Positions 25,577 through 33,800 of a DNA stretch of 64,000 nt are shown here, in pieces (position 1 is the first letter of the stretch; each line of letters opens with the position of its first letter). The position numbers were made by a program, and so were the translations under genes. The stretch is taken from positions 1 to 64,000 of the forward strand of contig NZ_FOJM01000016.1 of the NCBI RefSeq assembly GCF_900111825.1. The letters run 5' to 3'. Source of the stretch: Pedobacter suwonensis. GTDB lineage: Bacteria > Bacteroidota > Bacteroidia > Sphingobacteriales > Sphingobacteriaceae. The notes beneath the pieces were generated by a model. It was not told the origin of the DNA. It worked only from the letters and a program-made list of their open reading frames with translations, and ran no database searches.

Positions 25577-27187
25577 ATGCAATCTTATATGCAGGGCATT
25601 AAAAACTATGCACGTGAAAAACTAATTGAACATGCAATCAGCTCGCTTACCAGCCAGCGGCAAGAGAGTTATCTGGTTTCAAAAGACCATTTTACCAAAA
25701 TAACGGATCGTTTTAATTCCATGCTGTTTCGCTTTGTAGGCGGCAAAAATATTGAGTTCACCAATCAATACAACTGGCAGTTTTTCGGTGGTAAAAACAG
25801 TTGGTTTGAATTCTATGAAAGTATTTGCAGGCCCAAAACTGCAAGTGAACTGAAGGTGTTATACCTGTCGGGACCAGAGCCATACAATGATATTGATATA
25901 CTCTGCAATAAAGGGATCAGGCTTGAAAATATTTGGGCGATTGAATCGGATAAAAAGATTTATGAGCAAGCCGTAAAATCATTGACGGACGCTAAAATTC
26001 AAATCAAAATCCATAGGGGTTCACTCACCGAATTCTTTGAGCTGACTAACCACGAATTTGATATTATCTACTTTGACGCATGCTCTCCAATTCTTTCTCC
26101 TCAGCAATCGCCTTTGGAAACGCTTAAACAGATATTCTTAAACCGCCGTCTTACCGGGCTATCCGTATTGATCACAAATTTTGCTGAACCTAAAGAAAAT
26201 TATCATTGGGGTGATATTTTAGCCCCCTGGTTCGCGCCAAAAGAATTTGGCGAGCTTCCCGAAATAGATGATGACTTCGGAAGGTCTGCGCTGGAAAAGT
26301 GTGCTTCATTTTCGGCTTATAGCAATTTTATAAACCAGCATCTTGACGACTATTATAGTTCCTTTCTGACGCATTTTATCCCCGCAATGGCCTCTGAAAT
26401 TATCCCGATGTGGCAATTATCAGCTTTAGGATCAGTCCAAAGCAACCACTTGCTAAATGAACAGGCCCTACAAAAAGAGCTTAAGACAATCAAAAATCAG
26501 CAGTTAAAAGCAGATAGTTTTAAGGAGTTATTGAATGAAATTCCACACTATGCCCTCGCAGTTGATATCTATCCGCTTTTAAATTGGGCAAGGCTCATAA
26601 GGGAAAATCTATCCGCTGATCATCCGCTGATAAAGTTTATCGAAAGTAACCGAAGAAAGATGACTATAGAAGATTCTTTATACATATGTAGTCTCTTAAA
26701 ACGTTTCGAGGAAGCGGACACCGGCTTCAAAACATTTATCCATAACATCTGCGGAGAGAAATTAAAAACTACATTAAGTAAGCTGGATTTCTTTGATCGG
26801 CACATGCCTCTCACCTGTGATATACCGATGAAAAACCTCCTTGTTGAACTCTTAATCGGGCTCTATGGCCATCCTTATGTAGCACATGCAGGAAAAAATC
26901 TTTCATTGAAATATAAAGCTAAAGAAACCTGGATGTATTCAGATGTCTTTGTTTTTGATCAATGCCGATACCTTTATGATTTCTTGCCCACACTGGATCT
27001 ATGGGAGAGTTTTTTTGAAAATTTTGCCAATCAAACCATCATCAGAGGCTGCATAGATGAGATCAGGCGCAATCATTTATACTTAAACAGTTCGCTTTTC
27101 AAGTGGGGCTTTGTAGAGTGCGTGGATGAAGAATTTTCTTGTGCTGATTTGCCTGAGCGCATTAATCTTAATGATTTTGAAAAATAA
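25577..27187 (+). CDS. Class I methyltransferase-like protein of unknown role (536 aa)
   Basis: A soluble protein with a Rossmann methyltransferase-like domain at about 90-250: VLYLSGPEP in place of motif I (93-101), the acidic end of strand 2 in IWAIESD (119-125), and FDIIYFDACSP as a motif IV candidate (161-171). Motif I lacks the usual Gly spacing, so SAM binding is uncertain. The remaining ~280 residues are helical and unrecognised. It is followed 45 bases later by the Avs-like gene on the same strand, so the two may form one defence operon. A DNA or tRNA target would be guesswork. Confidence 0.6.
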   Translation: MQSYMQGIKNYAREKLIEHAISSLTSQRQESYLVSKDHFTKITDRFNSMLFRFVGGKNIEFTNQYNWQFFGGKNSWFEFYESICRPKTASELKVLYLSGPEPYNDIDILCNKGIRLENIWAIESDKKIYEQAVKSLTDAKIQIKIHRGSLTEFFELTNHEFDIIYFDACSPILSPQQSPLETLKQIFLNRRLTGLSVLITNFAEPKENYHWGDILAPWFAPKEFGELPEIDDDFGRSALEKCASFSAYSNFINQHLDDYYSSFLTHFIPAMASEIIPMWQLSALGSVQSNHLLNEQALQKELKTIKNQQLKADSFKELLNEIPHYALAVDIYPLLNWARLIRENLSADHPLIKFIESNRRKMTIEDSLYICSLLKRFEEADTGFKTFIHNICGEKLKTTLSKLDFFDRHMPLTCDIPMKNLLVELLIGLYGHPYVAHAGKNLSLKYKAKETWMYSDVFVFDQCRYLYDFLPTLDLWESFFENFANQTIIRGCIDEIRRNHLYLNSSLFKWGFVECVDEEFSCADLPERINLNDFEK

Positions 27188-27231
27188 TAAATTTACAAAA
27201 GCATAAAAAATAACGATACCTGTAAAAAAAA

Positions 27232-30200
27232 ATGATTAACTGGCACAACATACGTCCAATTCATAGTAGCCTAAATGATGGCTTTGAAGAGTTAGTATGC
27301 CAACTGGCATCGAGAGAGGTTATTCCGCATCAGGTAAAATTTCAACGGATAGGTAAGCCCGACGCAGGAAAAGAGTGTTATTGGGAGTTTGCGGACGGAA
27401 GTTTATATATGTGGCAGGCGAAATACTTCACCTCCAGCATGAATGCAACGCAATGGACGCAGATAACCAAATCTGTTAAAACTGCTATTGATAACCATAC
27501 AAAACTTTCTAAGTATTATGTATGTCTCCCTTTAGATATGCCAGATGGAAAAATAGATGATAAGGAGTCTATGTTGGATAAATGGAAACAGAAAGTGACG
27601 GAATGGCAAAGCTACGCTTCTTCGAAAAAGCTGTCCGTTGAGTTTGAGTTTTGGGGAAGTACTGAACTCATATCAAGGCTTTCAAAAAAAACAAATGAAG
27701 GCCTAACCCATTTTTGGTTTAATAAAGAAGAATTATCGAACGACTGGCTGACCGCAAAAAATACTGAAAGCATAAACGCTTTAGGCGCACGATATACTAA
27801 AGAACTGAATTTTGATTTGCCTATTGCTAAAGTTTTTGACGGACTTAGCCGAGACCAACAGTTTGAAGAACAGATACATTCAAAGTATAAAAACTTCCTC
27901 GAAAAATATAGGGGCATCCGCATTGACCTGAAAGATGAGACAATTAACAATCGTCTGAATTCCCTTGGGGACAGTATACAAGAAATCCGGGCAATTTATG
28001 AACCATTTAATTTTGTGGGTAATGAGCAGCTTCCATTAACTGAACTTAGCGCAAAACTGCTTATTTCTGCGCAAACCGCAGAGGAGATAGAGGATGCTTT
28101 ATATGAGTTAAGGAATAAAAAAGAAGCTGAAACCGGTATAAAAGATTATTATTCCAGACCTCATTCCAATGATATTGGTGACATTAATTCTTTCAAAGCC
28201 AGTCTACGTGAGTTTAATGATTTTTTAGGTAGCGTAACTTGCCTATTAGCTAACAACCCCTATCTACTCATTACCGGGAAAGCCGGAAACGGAAAGTCCC
28301 ATCTTCTGGCAGATATCGTTGAAAAAAGAAACGAAAAAGGACAGCACAGTTTGCTGTTATTGGGGGAGAATTTCACGAATGCCGATATGCCTTGGACTCA
28401 AATTCTCAGCAATCAGCTACGTAAGAACCAGGTTGATGAATTTGTATTTCTTGGAGCTTTAAATGCAAAAGCAGAAAGTGAAAGGGCCCGAATCGTTGTC
28501 TTCATAGATGCGATTAATGAAGGGAACGGTCGTAAAGTCTGGCCGAAAAGACTGAAATCTTTCATCCAGTCTTTTCAGAACTATCCATGGTTGGGTCTAG
28601 TGTTGAGCATCAGAACATCCTTTGAAAAATTAATTGCCCCGACAGATGATATTGACACTAACCTGATTGTCCGGATAAATCATAATGGATTTTCAGGCGT
28701 TGAATATGCAGCAGTAAAACGGTATTTTAATCATTATAAAATTACACAACCAAGTGCACCATTATTAAATCCTGAATTTCAAAACCCATTGTTCCTTAAA
28801 CTTTTCTGCAAGTCACTTGCAGATCGGAAATTATATGAAATGCCGCCAGGGTATGGCGGTATAACGAGTGTCATCGACTATTTTTTGGATAGCGTAAATC
28901 TAAAGTTGGCAAGGCCAGAAGAGTTGGATTATGACGAAAAAAGACCGCTGGTTCGAAGGGCTGTCGAAAAACTTTTATTAGAGATGGTCAATGGAAGCAA
29001 AGACCATGTGGAATATTTACAAGCAGATAAGCTTATTAATGAGGTGTTCTATGGTTCCTGCGGAAATATAGAACCGTATTTAAAGAGGTTGGTTTCTGAG
29101 GGCGTCTTAAATGAGGATATGCACTGGGACCGGGAGGGCCATCACCAAGATGTAATTTACTTTGCTTATCAACGCTTTCAGGATCATCTGACGGTTTCCT
29201 TGTTGCTGGATAAATACTTAGATGTTGAGCACCCCGACACTTCTTTTCAGGAAGGCAAACTTTTTGAACTGGTTAAAGACTCTTCTGCCGCCTATGCCAA
29301 TCAGAACCTTATCGAAGCGTTGTCCATTCAGCTGCCGGAGAGAATACAGCATGAGTTATTTGAGGTCGCCCCACATGCTAGGTTATTCTGGCCAGTGGCA
29401 GAGGGCTTTGTACAATCGCTTATCTGGCGAAAGCATGAGTCATTCGGGCAAAGCGCCAGGGATTACGTCAATGAAGTTATTATTCAAGAAGAGGACTTGT
29501 TTGACCAATTTTTGGAAGCATCTATATCAGTTTCCATGCGACCCGGGTTTTACTTTAACGCGGACAGGCTTCATGCGTACTTTACGAAATTTTCTTTAGC
29601 TGAACGCGATCAGCTCTGGACAATCTGGTTACAGAACAAATATGATGATGACGAGAATTCTTTCAGTTCAGTAAAAAGATTGATTGATTTTGCATGGAAT
29701 GTTGAAGATGATCAGCATCAGATCGATGATGAATCCATTTTATTGGGTGGCATCATGCTCGGTTGGTTCTTCTGCAGTGCGAACCGGTATTTAAGGGATG
29801 CCTCGACCAAGGCATTGGTTTGCCTGTTACAGCATCGTGTGCATCTGATTCCCGGGTTATTGGAAAAATTTAGGAGCGTTAATGATCCTTATGTACTGGA
29901 ACGCCTGTATGCTGCGGCTTACGGGGCGGTCATGCGGACATGCCAGCGGGAAAAATTACCAGCGGTCAGTGAATACATTTATGAAACAATATTTAATCAA
30001 AAGGAAGTCTATCCGCATATCTTGCTCAGGGACTACGCCAGGGGGATCATTGAATTTACCCTTTACTTAAAGTATAGCCCCAATGTTGATATCGAGCAGC
30101 TACGTCCTCCATATAGAAGTAAGCAATTACCTAAGCGTTTTCCTTCGGTCAAGACAATTGATAAAAAATACAGGCCCAAGGGAGAAACGGGCAATTATGG

Positions 30201-31491
30201 CGGGGAATCGTGGGGTGCTACCGCAATCTTGAGCTCCATGACCACAGAATATGGAAGAGGAACCGCCAGGTATGGGGATTTTGGCAGGTATACCTTTCAA
30301 AGGGCTTTTAATGATTGGAACATAGACCATAATGGCTTAAGCAATTATGCCATCCAGCGGATTTTCGAACTCGGATATGATCCAAAAGTTTTTAGTGAAT
30401 TCGATTCAAGGCAGGGTTCTGGAAGAGGATCCGGGCACCGTGAACGCATTGGGAAAAAGTACCAGTGGATTGTATTTTATGAGCTGTTGGCCCGGGTGTC
30501 GGATCAATGCGAGCTTTATGACGAGTCTAATTGGGACAAACCAAAGAAAACTTTATCTTATAATGGACCTTGGTATCCCTATATCCGGGATCTGGATCCC
30601 ACTATTCTTATTAAAGAAACTAAGGCAGAAAGATATGCCGATCAGCATAGCTCACACTGGTGGTTCAACCAACCTTATGCGCCATGGGACAAGCCAGATA
30701 GGGAGTGGATTGTTGACAGGAAGGATGTGCCCGCTCCGCAGGATATCGTAGCGGTGCAGGACAACCACGGCGATTCATGGTTATGGCTGGAAGTCCATCC
30801 AGAGTGGGGCGAAGAAGAACGACTGGGAGAGGATAGGTGGAACAGTAAACGAAAGCGGCTTTGGTACCAGATCCGGAGTTATTTTATTAGAAGGAAAGAC
30901 TTTTCTAGATTCTCTAAGGATTTTGACCGCAACTTCCACAGAGGGGAATTGCCTGAAGCGAGGAGTATGTACAACATATTTGACAGGGAATACTATTGGT
31001 CGCCTGCATTCAAGTTCTTCAATAAGCCCTATTATAGCGGAAAAGATTGGGTCAATGTTTCTGACCGGAAAACCGATAGATTGATTGCCGAAGTATATAG
31101 AACAGTAGAATGGTACAACTGGGAAGAAGAATTTGATTGCTCTAAACGATCTGCTATTCAATATTTCAAACCAACAGCACTCATTCAAAAGGCACTAAAC
31201 TTGGAATTTTCACAAAGAGAGGGTGAGTTGATCAACAGTAGTGGTAGAATACTATGTTTTGATCCATCTGTGCATAATAAAAGTATTTCTGGGCTGCTTG
31301 TAAGGAAACAGGAACTGATGGATTTTTTAGAAAAAGAGGAATTGGTGCTAGTGTGGAGTGTCGTTGGCGAGAAACAAATTCTTGGAAATTATGATAGTGC
31401 TGTCGGCCAGCCCAATCGATTAAATATATCAGGGCTGTATTTTTTAGAAGGTACTGCGGTCAAAGGTAAATTGAGGTTTCAAGAAGAATAG
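27232..31491 (+). CDS. Avs-like STAND NTPase with N-terminal Mrr-like nuclease domain
   Basis: A 1419-residue putative antiviral NTPase. The start resembles an Mrr-type PD-(D/E)xK nuclease: GFEELVCQLAS (17-27), D44 in GKPDAGKE, and WQAK (61-64) as the Q/ExK part. A STAND ATPase domain follows, with Walker A GKAGNGKS (349-356) and Walker B VVFIDAIN (D426), then a very long repeat-like C-terminal sensor. This order (nuclease, STAND, sensor) is that of Avs/AVAST proteins, which detect phage terminase or portal and then degrade DNA. The Avs type cannot be fixed by eye; the Mrr-like start points to Avs4- or Avs1-like forms. No metalloprotease partner is adjacent. Confidence 0.75.
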   Translation: MINWHNIRPIHSSLNDGFEELVCQLASREVIPHQVKFQRIGKPDAGKECYWEFADGSLYMWQAKYFTSSMNATQWTQITKSVKTAIDNHTKLSKYYVCLPLDMPDGKIDDKESMLDKWKQKVTEWQSYASSKKLSVEFEFWGSTELISRLSKKTNEGLTHFWFNKEELSNDWLTAKNTESINALGARYTKELNFDLPIAKVFDGLSRDQQFEEQIHSKYKNFLEKYRGIRIDLKDETINNRLNSLGDSIQEIRAIYEPFNFVGNEQLPLTELSAKLLISAQTAEEIEDALYELRNKKEAETGIKDYYSRPHSNDIGDINSFKASLREFNDFLGSVTCLLANNPYLLITGKAGNGKSHLLADIVEKRNEKGQHSLLLLGENFTNADMPWTQILSNQLRKNQVDEFVFLGALNAKAESERARIVVFIDAINEGNGRKVWPKRLKSFIQSFQNYPWLGLVLSIRTSFEKLIAPTDDIDTNLIVRINHNGFSGVEYAAVKRYFNHYKITQPSAPLLNPEFQNPLFLKLFCKSLADRKLYEMPPGYGGITSVIDYFLDSVNLKLARPEELDYDEKRPLVRRAVEKLLLEMVNGSKDHVEYLQADKLINEVFYGSCGNIEPYLKRLVSEGVLNEDMHWDREGHHQDVIYFAYQRFQDHLTVSLLLDKYLDVEHPDTSFQEGKLFELVKDSSAAYANQNLIEALSIQLPERIQHELFEVAPHARLFWPVAEGFVQSLIWRKHESFGQSARDYVNEVIIQEEDLFDQFLEASISVSMRPGFYFNADRLHAYFTKFSLAERDQLWTIWLQNKYDDDENSFSSVKRLIDFAWNVEDDQHQIDDESILLGGIMLGWFFCSANRYLRDASTKALVCLLQHRVHLIPGLLEKFRSVNDPYVLERLYAAAYGAVMRTCQREKLPAVSEYIYETIFNQKEVYPHILLRDYARGIIEFTLYLKYSPNVDIEQLRPPYRSKQLPKRFPSVKTIDKKYRPKGETGNYGGESWGATAILSSMTTEYGRGTARYGDFGRYTFQRAFNDWNIDHNGLSNYAIQRIFELGYDPKVFSEFDSRQGSGRGSGHRERIGKKYQWIVFYELLARVSDQCELYDESNWDKPKKTLSYNGPWYPYIRDLDPTILIKETKAERYADQHSSHWWFNQPYAPWDKPDREWIVDRKDVPAPQDIVAVQDNHGDSWLWLEVHPEWGEEERLGEDRWNSKRKRLWYQIRSYFIRRKDFSRFSKDFDRNFHRGELPEARSMYNIFDREYYWSPAFKFFNKPYYSGKDWVNVSDRKTDRLIAEVYRTVEWYNWEEEFDCSKRSAIQYFKPTALIQKALNLEFSQREGELINSSGRILCFDPSVHNKSISGLLVRKQELMDFLEKEELVLVWSVVGEKQILGNYDSAVGQPNRLNISGLYFLEGTAVKGKLRFQEE

Positions 31492-31529
31492 TTCCTTGGG
31501 ATATCGCTCTGTACCAGTGGCTGCTATTT

Positions 31530-31913
31530 CTAAATTTTGTTGGCGGATGCTAATTGTCTACCGGTAATCTTGATCGGATTTCCAGAGTGCGCCACTTTTG
31601 CCATTAAAGGTTGCAGGCCTTCGGGCAGCATCCGAATTTCTTCTTCGCTTAATATGTGGCTGAGTATTATCCAACCACCCGTATGGTCATCGTCATAGAA
31701 TCTATATACAATTTCAAAAAGACCGTTACTGTGGTAATGCAAAGAAAATTCTTGATCTGTATTATACTCATCCTTTGTTACTACTGACATCGTATTCTCT
31801 CCCTCTTGCGCAAATCCGATCTCAATTTCACCTTCAGCGAGTTTCTTTTGGAGCATCTGTGCTAACGCCTCCGGCGCAATTGTTGAAAAGATTTGTTTGT
31901 CCATGTTTGCCAA
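31530..31913 (-). CDS. Hypothetical protein (127 aa)
   Basis: This is an acidic soluble protein without recognised motifs. An N-terminal helical part (LAQMLQKKLAEGEIEIGF) precedes a sheet-rich centre with several aromatics (FSLHYHSNGLFEIVYRFYDD) and a helical end. It is transcribed towards the end of the Avs-like gene, 38 bases away, so it is not in that operon. Codon use and composition are similar to its neighbours. Its job is unknown. Confidence 0.55.
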   Translation of the reverse strand: MANMDKQIFSTIAPEALAQMLQKKLAEGEIEIGFAQEGENTMSVVTKDEYNTDQEFSLHYHSNGLFEIVYRFYDDDHTGGWIILSHILSEEEIRMLPEGLQPLMAKVAHSGNPIKITGRQLASANKI

Positions 31914-32103
31914 AATTGAATCTTCAGTTTTCTAATCAAAATACTTAAATCTAATATAGCCTGATAAATAATGATCTGCAACAATAGTTACTGTGTTTCA
32001 ATATCCTATCAACGACTATATCTCACAGATGACCAGTTGGCTTAAAACGTATTATTTCGTGGTTTTTAACTGATTCAATTTCGTTAATAAATGCCAAAAA
32101 CTT

Positions 32104-32193
32104 TATCAAGGGTTCGATTGTGCCCCCGTACAGCCCGCAAGAACACAAAATGCAACCTGCTAAATCATTGATTTTTAGCAGGTTGTTTTGTTT
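32104..32193 (+). repeat. att-like repeat, copy B
   Basis: This 90-bp sequence matches 37968-38057 at 84 of 90 positions by my alignment. It starts with TATCAAGGGTTCGATTGTG, which resembles the tRNA-Ser 3' half (TATCGAGGGTTCGAAT at 2150-2165), and ends in a terminator hairpin. The tRNA body upstream is missing, so it is a 3' fragment, as expected of an attachment site. Confidence 0.75.
32154..32184 (+). terminator. Terminator hairpin in att-like copy B
   Basis: AACCTGCTAAA (32154-32164) pairs perfectly with TTTAGCAGGTT (32174-32184), and a T-rich tail (GTTTTGTTT) follows. It corresponds in position to the terminator after tRNA-Ser at 2180-2212. Confidence 0.75.
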
Positions 32194-32259
32194 AAAATCT
32201 TCTTTTTCCGTCGTTTTCGATTGTTGCTAAGATCGTAAAGCACTGTCCTATTGATGTTT

Positions 32260-32276
32260 ATGGGTTCGAGCCCCGT
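32260..32276 (+). other. Isolated tRNA T-arm-like fragment
   Basis: ATGGG-TTCGAGC-CCCGT forms a full five-pair T stem (one G-T pair) with a seven-base loop carrying TTCGA. No acceptor stem or other arms surround it, so it is not a tRNA gene. A decayed version (ACGAGTTTGAGTCCCGT) lies at the same distance after copy C. It ends one base before the stop codon of the small ORF remnant, as though it were another integration scar. Confidence 0.6.
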
Positions 32277-32458
32277 TTATTTGTCTCCATTCTCAGACTG
32301 TCTATTTTGCTCATTTGCCTCTCGTAAAGAAATATCAACTATAATTTTGGCGATTAAATTCAGTAATGCTAATTCTGCGTTGCTAAATTCCTGTTCTTTA
32401 GTCTTTTCTGGATTGACTTCATTTACTGTTTTAATTCTCTTTGCTTTTCTTTTTTCAT
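32277..32458 (-). pseudogene. Remnant of the small recombinase-linked gene, copy B
   Basis: The minus frame ending at 32277 encodes EVNPEKTKEQEFSNAELALL followed by NLIAKIIVDISLREANEQ, very close to the intact copy at 38143-38313. The ATG at the expected place (32458) is out of this frame and runs into a TAA after eleven codons, and no other ATG lies upstream in frame. A single-base slip near the 5' end therefore seems to have broken the gene, unless an unusual start is used. No recombinase follows it. Confidence 0.65.
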
Positions 32459-32687
32459 AATTTAATTGATTAGGGTTGTATAAAGAATGGCGAAGCAGAA
32501 TTCAGTTAATAATTATGTTGACTTTTCAGGCGCCTAGGCTTTTAGCACATCAAGGCAATCCGCGAGCATAAGATGGAATATTGATCAACAATAGGTGTCG
32601 GTAATTCCATTTGTGGAAAATTAGTAAAGGAAACTAACATGAAAATCCATCAATTTTTTAATTTTAGTATTTAAAACTATAACCAGA

Positions 32688-33800
32688 TTGGAAGTAAAAG
32701 AAACATTTACGAGCGAGCAGCTTAAAGAAAATGATCTGGCTATTGCGGAGTTGATTGATTTTATCAAATCGGGAGACGCTATTTTAATGGCAGGCGCAGG
32801 TTGTTCTGGATCACTTTTTCCGGTCTGGGGCGCTTTCGTAGATAAATTGGAACAGGCCGCAGTCCTGGTTGATCCCAGTTTTACATCCGATAAGACTAAG
32901 TTTCTTTCATTTGCGGATAAGGCAAAAGAATGCCTTCAGAATGATCGTTATTATAGTTTGATTTTTGACACTTTTCAACCGGGAGAACCTACACATTTAC
33001 CCTTTCATGAGGCACTTTGTAGATTGCCATTTAAAGCAATTACAACTACAAATTATGATTTGGTCCTAGAACATGCATTCACGGCGGTTAGTAGTACTAG
33101 AATAGACTCGCTTCATTTCGAAGGTACAACGAAAACCAAAATCCATCAGTTTTTGCGATCATTGAATTTCAATAAAAACCTAAAAAAAATGGTCGTGCAT
33201 CTTCACGGCACTTACGACACTGAGGATAGCATCGTTCTTGGAGGAAAGGAATATTCATCAAAATATGGGTTCGAGGTGGATGAAAACGAGGATACACTCT
33301 TTGACCAGCTACAGGCCGGAGAAATTTCTGAGGATCGATTGAAAGAATTACTTATCAGATACGGTTATGAATGGCCGATGAGACGTAAGTTGTTATGGTC
33401 TCTACTAGCAACAAGGCGAATAGTATTCCTTGGATTTAGTATGTCAGACCCGTATTTTATTAAGATGCTGGATTTTGTGAAGAATGATTTAAGCACATAT
33501 AATTCGGAAAGTCATTTTCTTATTCTCAGGGTTACACCTTCTCAGATCGCAAGGTCGGTTGAGCAGGCTGCTCGGCTTAGAAGTGAATATGGTATCAGAA
33601 CTGTATTTTTTGAAGATGAAGAGGGTCAATATCCTGGAATGGGCAAGTTCGTCTCTGAAATTGAGAATGCAATAAATGGCGCACCAAAGCCTATAGCTGC
33701 CACAGTTAGAGCCGTTGAAGAAGCGGTTCCGGCAGGTAATAAAGAGTTAACAGATAAACTATTTTCATTAAGTAAAGCACAGTATTCGGATGAAGATTAA
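32688..33800 (+). CDS. SIR2-like NADase-type effector protein
   Basis: A SIR2_2-type protein of 370 residues. Visible motifs are the NAD-binding GAGCS (36-40, in ILMAGAGCSGSLFPVWG), TTTNYD (119-124, with N122 and D124), the HLHG block with H173, and IVFLGFSMSDPYF near 245-257. In defence systems such domains destroy NAD+ when phage is sensed. The start is a TTG (32688); the nearest upstream ATG is followed by an in-frame stop, and the first internal ATG would delete the GAG motif. The gene overlaps the STAND gene by 11 bases, so the two are translationally coupled and very probably form one system. Confidence 0.85.
   Translation: MEVKETFTSEQLKENDLAIAELIDFIKSGDAILMAGAGCSGSLFPVWGAFVDKLEQAAVLVDPSFTSDKTKFLSFADKAKECLQNDRYYSLIFDTFQPGEPTHLPFHEALCRLPFKAITTTNYDLVLEHAFTAVSSTRIDSLHFEGTTKTKIHQFLRSLNFNKNLKKMVVHLHGTYDTEDSIVLGGKEYSSKYGFEVDENEDTLFDQLQAGEISEDRLKELLIRYGYEWPMRRKLLWSLLATRRIVFLGFSMSDPYFIKMLDFVKNDLSTYNSESHFLILRVTPSQIARSVEQAARLRSEYGIRTVFFEDEEGQYPGMGKFVSEIENAINGAPKPIAATVRAVEEAVPAGNKELTDKLFSLSKAQYSDED

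Noticed and set aside
32104..32193. A complete tRNA gene at the att-like repeats
   Set aside because: Only the T-loop-like part is present; no acceptor, D or anticodon arms can be folded upstream at B, C or D.
32251..32460. A 69-codon plus-strand frame starting MMFMGSS
   Set aside because: It is the antisense shadow of the small recombinase-linked ORF, which has homologues at two other places in the window.
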